30,700 nucleotides of DNA from Pyrenophora tritici-repentis. Lineage: Eukaryota > Ascomycota > Dothideomycetes > Pleosporales > Pleosporaceae. The stretch covers positions 1 through 30,700 of the forward strand of contig NW_027093995.1 of assembly GCF_003171515.1 (NCBI RefSeq), in the 5' to 3' direction. Made by a program: the position numbers and the translations under genes. Positions 1 to 10,263 of the stretch are shown piece by piece; the stretch's first letter is position 1; each line of letters begins with the position of its first letter. The notes beneath the pieces were generated by a model, which worked only from the letters and a program-made list of their open reading frames with translations, was not told the origin of the DNA and did no database searches.

Positions 1-296
1 GAGTGCCGCAGGGATATGCAATCGGTGGGAAAGGAATAGTTTTGGGCGATATCAGAGAGTCCAAGACGGGGATTGCCAGTATAGAGGGTATTAATAGGCG
101 GGTTATTAAGTATAGCATTAGGGCGGAGCAAGGTAGGAAACCGATCGACGGCGCGGTTAGAGGAGTTCGGGGTTAGTAATTCAGGAGCAGGGCCGACGTT
201 GTTTGAGTTTTTAGGAAAAAGCGATTGTTAGAGACGGTTGAGAGCAATAACTTAGCAGGAGAGTTTTGTTGGATTACAAGATTAATAGGCGAGTAG
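1..296 (+). pseudogene. 3' end of a RecQ/telomere-linked helicase gene (left tandem copy)
   Basis: This is the last ~97 codons of the same helicase that is nearly complete at 10264-15332; position 1 corresponds to 15034, just after the CFWC motif. Residues recognisable in mixed frames include the ICNRWERNSFGRYQ region and the end FCWITRLIGE before a TAG at 294-296. Compared with the downstream copy it lacks single bases near 10-12 (gcagggat versus gcaggagat), near 86-90 (aggg versus agggg) and in the A-run near 217-222, so no single frame reads through. All three are small-indel differences, so this may be sequence error rather than decay. The rest of the gene lies outside the window. Confidence 0.85.
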
Positions 297-899
297 AGGA
301 AATATAGAGAGTTGTAACGTTGACGAGGGTAGCTCCAACAGCTCGAGTAGGTCGGATAGTGTAAGCAGCGATAAAGGCAAGAGCAGCAAGATCAGCGAGA
401 GCGTAGGCAGGGTTAGCAGCAAGAGAGATAGCAGCAACAGTGACGATAGTAGCAGCAGTAAGAGTAGCGACGAAGGCGAGGGCAGCGAGAGCAGTGATCA
501 AGGCGAGAGCAGCGAGAGTAGTGACGAAGGCGAGGGTAGTAAAGATATTAGAGGTAGCGAAAGCAGCGGCAACAGCGAGAGCAATGAGAGCAACGACAAA
601 GACGAGGGCAGAGAAGGTAACGAGAGCGGCGAGAGCAGTAAGAGCGCAGGCAGCGTTGGTAGCGAGAGCAATAGCTGCAACAGTGGCGATAGTGGCGATA
701 GCGAGGGCAGCGACGACGGCGAGGATGGCGAGGATGGCGAGGATGGCGAGGACAGCGAGGGCAACTTGATGGCAGGTAGCGAAAGCAGTAATAGCAGCTT
801 GAGCAGGAGGAAAGCGAGGGTCGTGACGACGGCGAGAGTAGCTCCGATAGCGAGAGCAGCAAGAGCGAGAGCAGCAAGAGCGGCAAGAGCAACGAGAGC

Positions 900-995
900 G
901 AGGCAGGCGAGGCAGGCGAGAGCAACGAGATGGCAAGTAGCGAGAGCGAGGCAGGCGAGGCAGGCGAGAGCAACGAGATGGCAAGTAGCGAGAGC
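900..995 (+). repeat. Two perfect 48-bp tandem repeats in the AGY tract
   Basis: Two identical 48-bp units (900-947 and 948-995) encode EAGEAGESNEMASSES twice in the serine register. The same pair is present in the right copy at 16104-16199. A length that is a multiple of three keeps the register. Confidence 0.8.
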
Positions 996-1733
996 GTAGG
1001 AGCGAGAGAGGCGAGAGAAATAAGAGCAGCGACATGATAGGTACCGTTGGCAGCGAGAGCATCGAGAGCCGCGCATATAGCGAGAGTAACGAGAACAGAG
1101 CGAGTAGCGAGAGCAGCGACGACGGTAAGGACAGCGAGAGCAGGAGCCGCAGCGGCGAAAGGAGTTGTAGAAGCCGTAGCAGCGGTAGGAAGTGAGAAGC
1201 AGCGAGAGTAGCGCGAGCAGTGGGGGACAGCAGGGACAGCGAGAGCAGTAGGGAAAGCAAGAGCAGGGGCAGAAGTAGTTATAGCGGCCGCAGGCGTAGT
1301 AGGAGCGGTGGGAGTGAGGAGCAGAAGCGAGGATATCGATAGCAGCGAGAGCAGCGAGGACGGCGGGGATAGTAGGGATAGCGGGATCAGCTGTGAGAGA
1401 AGCGAGGATAGCGAGAGTAGGAAAGCAGGAGCCGCAGGCGCGATAGAAGTAAGAGTAGCAAGAGCAGTAAGAGCAGGATGTGTAGCCGCGAGGATAGAGG
1501 CAATTAAGGTAATTAAGGTGATTGCGATGATTGCGAGGACAGTAAGAGCAACAAGGGCAGCGCAAGAAAGGGGCGAACGGCAAGGGAATTAAACTATTAA
1601 GTTAATTGTAGCGATTGCAAGGACAGCGGGAACAGCGAGGATAGTAAGGGCAGTAAGGGTAGAAACAGGAAGCAGCGAGACAAGAGGACAGCGAGGACGG
1701 AAGCAGCGAGGACAGAGGACAGCGAGGATTGTA

Positions 1734-1778
1734 AGGACAGCGGAAGCAGCGAGGACAACGAGGACAGCGAGGATTGTA
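1734..1778 (+). repeat. 45-bp VNTR unit, one full copy here
   Basis: One complete 45-bp unit beginning aggacagcggaagcagcg, followed by a partial unit. The matching place in the right copy (16871-17005) carries three perfect tandem units, so the array changed copy number after the large duplication. Confidence 0.75.
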
Positions 1779-4559
1779 AGGACAGCGGAAGCAGCGAGAT
1801 AATGAGGACAGCGAGGATAGTAAGAACAGCGAGGATAGTAAGGACAGTAAGAGTAGCGAGGATAGCGAAAGTAGGAGAGTAGCAGTAGCAATAGCAGTAG
1901 CCGGAGGTGTATATAAGCTGTAAGAGGTAAGAGGTAGAAGTAAGGATATTATAAGCAGCAAGGATAGCAGGGGCAGAAGCGGCAACAGGTGCAGGGGTAG
2001 TAGGAGTAGTAATAAGAATATTAAGAGCAGTGCAAGTTACAAGGACAAGGGACAAAGTAAGGACAGTAGAGATAGTAAGAGTATCAGGAGCAGCGAGAAC
2101 AGAAGCCGTAGGATTGATAGCGAAGATATTAAGAGCAGCAAGGAAAGCGAAAGTAGCGAGGGTAGTAAGAGCAGCGACAAGAGGAGCGGTAGCGGCCGCC
2201 GAAACCGCAGTTACCGCAGGTGGAGGAGGCGTAGGAGGTAAGGGGCAGAAGAGAGCAGTAGAGACAGCGGAACAGCGGGGAAAGCGAGAGCAGCAAGAAG
2301 GACGGGGATAGTAGAGATAGAGGAAGTGGCGAGAGCAGAAGCAGTAATAGGGAGGATTGCGGAATGCGGAGGAGTAAGAGCGGTAGGAGTAAGAGTAGCA
2401 AGAGCAGGACGTAGAAGTAAGAGCCGTAGGAGCAGGAGCAGTAAGAATAGCAGGAGTAGCAAGGGTAGGAGCTTTAAAGGCGGCAGCAACGAGGGTGTTA
2501 CAAGCAGCGAAAATAATAGGAGCAGGGAGAGTGGTCGCAGTAAGGATAGCGATAGAAGCGAGGTTGGCGACAGCAGGGACAGTAGTAGTAGCAAGAATAG
2601 CGAGAGTAGCGAGAGCAATAGCAGTGAGAGCTAGAGCATTAAGAGTAGCAGCAATAAGAGCAGTAACCGTAGGAGTAGGCGCATTAAGAGTAAAAGCTGC
2701 AGGAGTAAGAGCAGTAAGGGCGGAAATAGTAGGAGCGTAATTAGCGAGAGCAGGAGCAGCGAGGACAGCAGGAGCAGCTGGAATGGCGAGAGCAGCAAGG
2801 ACGGAGTGGATAGCAAGAATAGGAAGCGTAGGGGCCGCAGTGGCGATATTTGTAGAAGCGGCAGTAAACACAGGTGTAGTAGTAGCCGTAGGAGTAATAA
2901 CGAGCATGTTAAAAGCAGCAAGGACGGCAGGAACAGCGGGAGTTGCAATAGTAGAACCCGTAACCGTAATTGAATAGACAGTAAGAGTGATAGTCGCGAT
3001 AGAAGGAAAAGTTACAAGAATAGCAGCCGTAGCCGTGGTAGAAGCAAGAGTAATTATAATAGAGGCAAAGATAGTAACAGTAGTAAGAGTAATAAGCACA
3101 GTAAGGGTATAGTAAGAGCAAAAGTTTAAAGAAGAGTTATTTATGTTAAAAATAAGTATGCAGGTATAAAGCAAAGAAAAGAAAGATTCGAAAGAGAGAG
3201 TATAAAGTTGGTGAGATTCATAATCGATAGATGAGGTAGGTAAAACAGGTATAGTTTGTAGTATATATTAGATAGTGTTTAAGAAGAAATCAAGCATAGA
3301 ATTAAGTAGGATTTAAGGATTAGGATTGTAGTAGAAGACAGAGCAAGTTATTAGGAATACATTAATAAGAAGATAGAAGAAAAGATTAAGTTTATATAAA
3401 AGTAGAGTCATAAGAAGAAGATATAAATAAAAAGATATAAGAGATTATGTTTCAATAATATTAAAAAGAGATGTTAGAAAAGAAAGAAGAATAAAAGAAA
3501 CCCGATATAATTTAAGAGGAGTATAGTAAAGGGAATAGAAGATAGGTAGAAGAAGAAAGAGAGAGAAAGATAAGGAAGTTTATAGAGAAGGACATAAGAA
3601 GCAAAAGATAAAGAGAAAGAAGGAGAAGTAAAGAAAGAAAGAGAAGTAAAGAAAATAGAAAGAGAAGTAAAGAAAAATATAGAGCAAGTAAAGAGAGAGT
3701 AGCAAGAACAGCAGTAGTAATAAGGATAAGGATAGAGTTAAGGTACAGTACAATAATGCATAGTGGGTATTTAAGCAACAGTAGTAAGACGAGGCAGGCC
3801 GTGTTGGACGTGCATACAGTAGGTAGAGTTTAAGTTTACCGACGCAGAATAGTGATAGAGGTATATAGGGTAGTAGATAATGCGATGCGGTATATAGACG
3901 GCGGTAGGCGAAGGACAGAGCCGACACAATATACAACAGTATTAGAGAACTAAGAGGTAGTAGGCAAAGGAGATAGTTGAAGAAGTATTTTAGGTTGTGT
4001 TTAGTATAGCGAATGGTATAACGTGTGTATACAAGCAATAAGAAGATAATAGATACGGAGGAGATTAGACAGCAGATATAAAGATTGTTAGTTTCGAGGG
4101 TATTTATAGCAAGGTTGTTAGGATTAGTATAGGGAAGCAAGAATAGAGTAGCATAGGGATAGATAGGAGGTTAGTAGAACAGAGAGTTAAAGTAAATTTA
4201 ATAGAGGGATTCGTAAGACAGTTTTAGAGCAAGTAGGGGTTAGGGTGTACAGAAACGAATAGGTTAATAAGAGAGTTTTATTAGAGTCAGCCGTTTATAA
4301 TAGAGGAGAACAATAAAAACAGAGGTTATTGCAGAGAAGGGTATAGGCCGAGGTAAAGGGAAGAAGAGAGAAGATATAGTGGCAATAGGAAAAGTTTCCG
4401 AGTTAGGGTATTTAGTAGATGTTATATAGATTAAGTGATAAAAGCGAGTAAATTAGATTAAAAATAAGGAGAGATAGAAATAGATGAAGAGGAAAGGAAA
4501 GAAGAGAGAGGAACAGAAGAGAGAGAGGGGAAGGATGGATGTGGTGGAGAGGAGAGATG

Positions 4560-5740
4560 AGGAGGGGCAGGGAGGGTTGGAGCAGCAGGAGCAGGAGCAG
4601 GAGCGACAAGGCGGGTGGCGGAGGTGAATACAGCAGCGGCAACAGGAGTTTAGGGAGGTAGAGTAGTGAGGTAGGGAATTAGGATGGTAGGGGAATGGAT
4701 AGGGAATATGCAAAGGGGCGATAATGGGCGAAGCGAGGAAAATATAGGGAGATGTTGGTGAGGGGAGGGGGGAAGTGTAAAAGAAGCGATTACGATTGTT
4801 TTAGAGCCGATTCAGTTTAAGGGTTATTAGGGGCGTTTTTGGTGGGAGGTAGAGTAGGAAAGGAATTGTTAGGGGCGGTATTAGAAGGTAAGAGATGCAA
4901 ATTAACAGTATAAAGGAGTATTCACGGGGGGTTTATTAGGGCAGCGTTTAGGTAGAGGGAGGTAGGAAAGCGTTAGGGGCGGGGTTAAAGGGGAGAAGAG
5001 GATTTATAGTAGATAAGACAGGGTTAGGGGTATAGAAGGAAGAAAGGGTTAGGGTTACAGAATGAAGAGAGGGATAGGTAAGAAATGAATAGAAGAATAA
5101 AAATATTCATAAGGAGATAAAGGAGGATTAGATTACAGGCAAAATAAGGTAGAAGAGCAATTCGTTAGGTAGTATGTAGAGGGGAAAGAGTGGGTAATAA
5201 GATATAGAAGGCGAGTATTAGAAAAGTATTTGGAGGGGCAAGGAGGCGAAGAGAGATATAAAGAAGAGGAGGAGAGATTTTTAGTGTGTAGACAAGCGGA
5301 CAAGGAGATAGACAGCAGCAAAGAGCAGTAATAAGAGGAGATATAGTAGAGAGGAGGGTAGAGCAGTAGGAGCAGGAGCGACAAGGCGGGTAGTAGAGTT
5401 TAATACGGCAGTGATAACAGGAGTTTAGGCAGGTAGAGTAGTAAGACAGGCAATTAGGATAGTAGGGGAATAGATAGGGAATATGCGAAGGGCGGGTGAT
5501 AAGCAAAGCGAGGACAAAATAGGGAGATGTTAGTGACGGGGAGGAGAAATACAAAAGAAGCAGTTAAGATTGTGTTAGAGTAGATTTGTATAAGGGTTAT
5601 TCGTTATGTATTTAGTAGGGAGTTAGGCAGGAGAAATGTAAGGGGTAGGAGAGGAATTGTTCGGGGCAGTATTGGATAGTACGAGACGCAAATTGATAGT
5701 GTAACAGAGTATTAATAGGGGGTTAATAGAGGAAGAGGTA
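4560..5740. repeat. Diverged ~390-bp internal duplication, copies ~790 bp apart
   Basis: Segments 4560-4955 and 5352-5740 share extended blocks, including gagcgacaaggcgggt, acaggagttta, gtaggggaat and gggagatgtt. Spacing is similar and substitutions are frequent. In the best-aligned ~106 bp I count by eye about 13 transitions and 4 transversions. The same pair is present in the right copy (about 20625-21020 and 21415-21805). Confidence 0.65.
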
Positions 5741-5823
5741 GGGTAGAGGGAGGTAAGAGAGTAGTGGAGGGCGCGGTTAAAGGGGTTAGGGGTAGAGAGA
5801 GGAAGGGTCAGGGAGAGGAAGGG

Positions 5824-5918
5824 TCAGGGAGGGTAGAGAGGATCAGGGAGGGTAGAGAGGATCAGGGAGGGTAGAGAGGATCAGGGAGGGTAGAGAGGAT
5901 CAGGGAGGGTAAAGAGGG
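5824..5918 (+). repeat. 19-bp VNTR, five units
   Basis: The 19-bp unit tcagggagggtagagagga (last unit slightly variant) starts at 5824, 5843, 5862, 5881 and 5900. The right copy has six units at 21892-22005, a one-unit length difference. Confidence 0.9.
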
Positions 5919-6874
5919 TTAGGTATTATAGTATAAGAAGATAACTAGAGAAAGTAAGTAAAAAGAGTTAAGAATAATAAAGTGGATAGTAAATAATATA
6001 TAGGGGGTTTTAGAGAGGAGGAAATATAAGAGAGTTTACTAGAAAATAAGAAAGAGGGGTTTCAGAGTAGGCAGAAGCGTAAAGCAAGAGCATAGGGCAG
6101 AGGAAAAGAGGAAAAGAGGTAGAGTTTAAAGAAGGCCGCCGGTTGCGGTAAGGAAGATGCAAAGGCGAGAGTAGTAGAAGAGAATATAAGAGAGGATTAT
6201 ATGTTAGGGGTAAATAGGTAAGAGGGGGCGGGGATTTAGGGGCGCAAAAGGAGGGTAGAGAAAGAAAATACAAGAGAGGTAGAGGTAAAGGGTTAGAAAG
6301 AGAGTTAGAATAGAATTTTTATAAGATAAGGTAGGTTTAGAGGACGCAGAGTTGTAGAGCGAAGTAGAGGGTAGGGTGTAAGAGTAGAGAGTAAGGAGTT
6401 AAAAGAAGTTAGATAGGGCGTATAAGTAGTAACACCCCGTTTTTAGGGTTAAGAAGTATTTAGGAGGAGAAAGGGAGAAGTAGGAAAAGAAGAGGGAGAG
6501 TAAGAGTAAGCCGTAAGGTGTCACAAAGAGGGTAGAGTAAGAGTAGAGGAGAGAGTAGAGGGGTGGTGGGTGGACCCGTAAGGTGTTACAAAAAGGGTGG
6601 AGTAAGAGTAGTTATTGTAGGATTAATTAGGTTATAGGAACGCAGGCGGTGGAGTGAGTTCCGGGGGCGCAGTACAGCAAGTCAGACGGGGCAGATAGGA
6701 CAGACAAGGAGGCGAAACAAGTAGTAAGGGGGAAGAGGAGGTTTCACAAGTAGGTAGGGCGAAGAGAGGGTTTCATAGGTAAGTAGGATATAAAGAGAAA
6801 GGGGAGTGTTAGGAAGAGATAAGTAAGGTATTATAAAGAAGAGGAGTATGTGTTATAAGGGTAGATAGTAGCGT

Positions 6875-6910
6875 GTAAAGAGTAGAGTAAAGAGTAGAGT
6901 AAAGAGTAGA
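6875..6910 (+). repeat. Three perfect 12-bp repeats
   Basis: The unit gtaaagagtaga is repeated at 6875, 6887 and 6899 within purine-rich DNA; the right copy has the same three units near 28751-28786. Confidence 0.8.
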
Positions 6911-7778
6911 TAGTAGAGAGTGTAGGAAGTTAAGAAGGAGTAGAAGTGGTAAAGGAAGAGAGGGAGTAGGTAATAAAAACGGTAAGAGAGAGTAAAACGC
7001 AGAAGGAAAAGTAAAGAAAGTAGGTAAGTAAAGAGAAGTAGTAGGTAGTAGAAGAAGAGAAGTAGAGAAATAAAGAAAGGTTACAGGGTTAGGGAGAGTA
7101 AGAAGGGTAAGGGAGTAGGGATAATAGAAGAGGATAGAAGAGATAGTAAAAGAGAAAAAAGAGAAGAGATATAAGAAGAGAGAAAGAGTGAAGAAGAGAG
7201 AGATGATAGTTAATATAATATAGAAAAGTAAGAAAATAGATATAAGAGAATAGAATAGTAATAAAGAGTAAGAGTAAGAGCAGAAGTAAAGGAAAGGAAG
7301 AGAGAGAAAAAGGAAAATGAGAAGTAGAAGTGAAGAAGAAAGAGAGCACGAAAGAGAGCAAGAGTAAAGAAAAGGGTAAGAGTAGAAGTAGAAGTAGTGA
7401 AAGCGGTAAGAGAGAGTAAAGTAGGTAGTAGTAGAAGAAAGAAGTATAGAAAGGAAGTAAAGAGGAGTAGTAGGTAGTAGAAAAAGAGAAGTAGAGTGAG
7501 TAAAGAAAGTCGGAGAAGAAAGAGAAAAAGGGTGAGAAGAGGTAATGAGTAAGGAGTAGGAAGAGAAAGGTTAGAGAGTAGAGTTAAAAGTAAAAATTCG
7601 AAAGGGTTAGTAGAAGGAGAGAAAAAGGAAGGAGTAGGGAGTGAGGTAAGTAGGAGAGAAAGAGGTAGAAAGAAGAGGAAATAGGGAAAGTAAAGTAGAT
7701 CAAGAGAGAGGAAAGGGAAGTTAGAGGAGTAAAAGAAGTTGAGAGAGGAAAAGAGGGAGGTGTAGTAGTAGAGGGAGA

Positions 7779-7880
7779 GGGTAAGGGAGAGATTGAGGGT
7801 AAGGGAGAGATTGAGGGTAAGGGAGAGTTGAGGGTAAGGGAGAGATTGAGGGTAAGGGAGAGAGTGAGGGTAAGGGATTT
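7779..7880 (+). repeat. 18-bp VNTR, six units
   Basis: Units of gggtaagggagagattga start near 7779, 7797, 7815, 7832, 7850 and 7868 (one is 17 bp). The right copy has about five (29649-29734). The GGGTAAGGG core resembles a telomere-like word, but the period is 18 bp, so this is a minisatellite, not a telomere tract. Confidence 0.8.
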
Positions 7881-8490
7881 TAGGGAGGAGGAAATACAAG
7901 AGAGTTTAATAGAAAGCAAGAAAGAGGGGATTGAGAGTAGGCGGAAGGGCGAAGGGAGAGGGTAGGGCAGAGGAAAAGAGGTTAAGTTTCAAGAAGCCGC
8001 CCGTTGCGGTAATAATAATACAAAAGCGAGAGTAGTAGAAAAGAATATAAGAGAATATTATATTTTAGAGGTAGATAGATAAGAGAGGGCGCGGAGTTGT
8101 AGACGCAAAATAATAGTAGAGAAAGAAAATACAAGAGAGATCGAGGTAAAGGCAAAGAAAGAGAGTAAGAAGAGGAGTTTTATCAAGGTAAGATAGATTA
8201 AGGGGGCGCAGAGGGTAAATTGTAAGAGTAGAGAGTAGAGAAAGAAGAGAGAGAGAGTAAGAGTAAGCTGTAAGGTATCACAAAAAGGGTAGAGGAGAGG
8301 GTAGAGTAGAGAGAAGAAGTTTAACAAGTATAAGATAAAAGAAAGAAGAAATATAAAAGTAGAGAGAAGTAAAGAAGAAGAAGAGAATCGAAGAAGTATA
8401 GGAGGATAGAAAGAAAAGAAGGAGGTAAACGAAAAGAGAAAATAAATAAGAAGAGTATAAAAGAAGATAGTTAGAAATTAAGACGAAGTA

Positions 8491-8760
8491 TTATTATTAT
8501 TATTATTATATTTCCATTAGAGTCCTGTATCAGTCGGTGACTATGTAGGACTTTGGCTAAGCCGTTCTATGTATGTTGTTCAATATGGAGTTTCTATAGG
8601 TCTTGTACAATTTGGAGGATAGTTGCGTAGTCCAATTTCCGAGCTAGTCTTCCGTTGGCGCGGGTGCTAAAGAGCAGTGTGGTGAACAGAAAGAGATGTA
8701 ACAGCGAGCTCTTTGCGAAAAGAAATATTGTTTGTAGTTTTATACAGTGTCTGTCTGTTG
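8491..8760 (-). mobile_element. LINE 3'-end fragment (5'-truncated, minus strand)
   Basis: Starts with a (TTA)n tract, i.e. a (TAA)n tail on the minus strand, followed by about 250 bp closely matching the 3' untranslated end of the full-length LINE at 22172-22440 (shared markers: ttccattagagtcctgta, ggtgactatgtaggac, ggcgcgggtgctaaagag, tatacagtgtctgtctgtt). Only the last few codons (QTDTV-stop) of ORF2 remain. The flank at 8481-8490 does not recur after 8760, so no target-site duplication is visible. The truncated end abuts the 171-bp satellite directly. Confidence 0.85.
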
Positions 8761-8764
8761 TTTT

Positions 8765-9690
8765 GTGTAGGCGTCTGTATATAGGGATCTACAAGAGAGA
8801 GAATAGATCTATACAGCTATTGCCTGGTCGATGTTTTGCTCGTGCGTGTGCTAGTGAAAGCAGGTGCTGGAGCGGTTCGGTATATGGGGTCGGTATATCG
8901 AGTCGGTTTAGGGCGTTCGGTAGAGAGGGTATTTGGTGTAGGCGTCTGTATATAGGGATCTACAAGACAGAATAGATCTATACAGCTATTACCTAGTCGA
9001 TGTTTTGGGCGTTTTGGTGTAGGCGTCTGTATACAGGAATCTATTATAACCTAACAATAATAGACCTATACAGCTATTGCCTAGTCGATGTTTTGCTCGT
9101 GCGTGTGCTAGTGAAAGCAGGTGCTAGAGCGGTTCGGTATATGGGGTCGGTATATCGAGTCGGTTTAGGGCGTTCGGTGGAGAGGGTATTTGGTGTAGGC
9201 GTCTGTATATAGGGATCTACAAGAGAGAGAATAGATCTATACATCTAGTGCCTGGTCGGTGTTTTGCTCGTGCGTGTGCTAGTGAAAGCAGGTGCTAGAG
9301 CGGTTCGGTATATGGGGTCGGTATATCGAGTCGGTTTAGGGCGTTCGGTGGAGAGGGTATTTGGTGTAGGCGTCTGTATATAGGGATCTACAAGAGAGAG
9401 AATAGATCTATACATCTAGTGCCTGGTCGGTGTTTTGCTCGTGCGTGTGCTAGTGAAAGCAGGTGCTAGAGCGGTTCGGTATATGGGGTCGGTATATCGA
9501 GTCGGTTTAGGTCGTTCGGTGGAGAGGGCTTTTGGTGTAGGCGTCTGTATATAGGGATCTACAAGAGAGATAATAGATCTATACATCTAGTGCCTGGTCG
9601 GTGTTTTGCTCGTGAGTGTGCTGGTGACAGCAGGTGCTGGAGCGGTTCGGTATATGGGGTCGGTATATCGAGTTGGTTTAGGGCGTTCGG
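8765..9690 (+). repeat. 171-bp satellite array upstream of the helicase
   Basis: Units beginning gtgtaggcgtctgtata start at 8765, 8936, 9017, 9193, 9364 and 9535: spacings 171, 81, 176, 171 and 171, then a partial last unit. The second unit is an internally deleted 81-bp version. Units share agatctatac, gttttgctcgtg, gtgctagtgaaagcaggtgct and a run of ggtcggtatatcgagt. Base composition is balanced, unlike the purine-rich tail next to it. Units 3-6 are nearly identical, suggesting recent homogenisation. Open frames across the array (8655-8975, 9000-9212) only mirror the repeat and are not called as genes. Confidence 0.9.
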
Positions 9691-10263
9691 GTATAGGTAG
9701 CATCTAGATATATAGGCCTATTACTTTGCAGCAATAGAGATATATACCTAAGGAAGAGCCGTTGCTCTGTCGGTTTCGTAGAGGGTGCCTTCGATCGAAC
9801 ATCTAAAATCAGTTGGCGCACGGGCCATTTGCAGAGATTTCTCTCAACTAAGGCCAGGTAACAACTCTAACCCAGGGCGCTCAATGGTACGTTATAATAT
9901 ACCATTTTTTTGTTAGTGCTGAGAAGTACGCGTATGGCGGGTATATACTAGAACCAGGGGTTTATCCCATTAAACTTCAGGAGTACATCCCATTTTTAGT
10001 CTATAGTCGAAATTACTCCAAATTTAGACATATAACTCAGCATACGTAGACGCACAATCTGACGAATTTACAGCGCAGCAGACTATGTGGTTCAGGAGCT
10101 TAGGGTTTGGTGTTCTTGGTTAGGGTTACGCGTCTGGGGGTCAGGAGGTCGCGAGGCTCGGCACCCCGCCGCGCGCGCGCCGCCGGAGTAAGCACCGAGA
10201 GAGCGATCAACAGCGCGTGTATATAAGAAGCCGAGTAGAACAGGTAGGCGTCGATATTTCAAC
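9691..10263 (+). other. Helicase upstream region, no gene seen
   Basis: About 570 bp of ordinary-complexity DNA between the satellite and the helicase ATG. It contains an AT-rich stretch (9695-9760 and 9890-10080), a GC-rich block of CG repeats around 10160-10185 and a TATA-like element at 10220. Two isolated TTAGGG words (around 10100 and 10120) are too few to be a telomere tract. The small minus-strand frame 10092-10280 has no recognisable features and overlaps the promoter. Confidence 0.6.
10220..10227 (+). promoter_or_regulatory. TATA-like element of the helicase gene
   Basis: tatataag lies 37-44 bases before the ATG at 10264, downstream of a GC-rich block. Position fits a core promoter with a short leader; no experimental support. 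Confidence 0.4.

Larger units (their letters stand above)
297..3130 (+). repeat. Degenerate AGY-rich (serine-codon) low-complexity tract, left copy
   Basis: About 2.8 kb directly after the helicase stop. One plus-strand register is dominated by AGC/AGT codons alternating with Asp, Glu, Lys, Gly, Asn and Arg codons, so it reads as an acidic, later basic (RS-like), serine-rich polypeptide. The other plus frames read Ala/Arg/Val/Thr-rich and the minus frames Leu/Ser/Cys/Tyr-rich; those are shadows. The serine register is interrupted by single-base shifts (near 808-815, 1190-1250, 2420) and stops (TAG near 2631, TGA near 2970). Some breaks differ between the two copies, others are shared. It is either a decayed serine-rich coding sequence or an expanded triplet-like satellite. 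No start codon, intron or domain was identified. Confidence 0.6.
6008..8310. repeat. Second diverged internal duplication (about 6008-6560 and 7871-8310)
   Basis: Both segments begin with tttta, gaggaggaaata and agagagttta, and continue in order through cagaggaaaagagg, gttgcggtaa, gcgagagtagtagaa, agagaaagaaaatacaagag, and the marker around taag(c/t)(c/t)gtaaggt(g/a)tcacaaa. They are about 1.86 kb apart. The distinctive gtaaggtgtcacaaa-like motif appears a third time near 6578-6595, so the tail grew by repeated segmental duplication. Confidence 0.65.
3131..8490. repeat. Purine-rich low-complexity tail, left copy
   Basis: About 5.3 kb whose plus strand is roughly 80-87% A+G in the lines I counted (for example 4561-4620 and 8341-8400), with very few C residues. 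No credible gene: minus-strand frames are long only because the complement is pyrimidine-rich, and translate to Leu/Ser/Phe/Tyr/Pro runs without domains. It contains diverged internal duplications (4560-4955 with 5352-5740; 6008-6560 with 7871-8310) and several minisatellites listed separately. The same sequence recurs at 19211-30342 with a LINE inserted. It ends abruptly at 8490 where a LINE 3' fragment begins, whereas the right copy continues with purine-rich sequence. Confidence 0.8.

Noticed and set aside
440..2977. Plus-strand Ala/Arg/Val-rich open frames (for example 440-769, 2030-2311, 2495-2740)
   Set aside because: Out-of-register readings of the AGY tract (gca/aga/gcg instead of agc), low complexity, nothing recognisable.
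274..3174. Long minus-strand Leu/Ser/Ala-rich open frames across the AGY tract (and the same at 15533-19301)
   Set aside because: They are complements of a purine-rich triplet pattern, have no domains or credible starts, overlap in several frames, and change with single-base differences between copies.
7089..8327. Minus-strand Leu/Phe/Tyr/Pro-rich frames that could be read as membrane proteins (also 28956-30180)
   Set aside because: The hydrophobic composition follows from pyrimidine-rich complement DNA; repeats such as SLTLNLSLTLN mirror the 18-bp VNTR.
8655..9212. Two small plus-strand proteins at 8655-8975 and 9000-9212
   Set aside because: They span a LINE fragment and satellite units and repeat the satellite translation (RRLYIGIYK); no independent support.
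8765..9690. CRISPR-like array
   Set aside because: The repeats are 171 bp, contiguous, without unique spacers, and the genome is eukaryotic.
10095..10130. Interstitial telomere tract (TTAGGG words)
   Set aside because: Only two isolated TTAGGG words with other sequence between; not an array. Other TTAGGG occurrences in the tail are expected from its composition.
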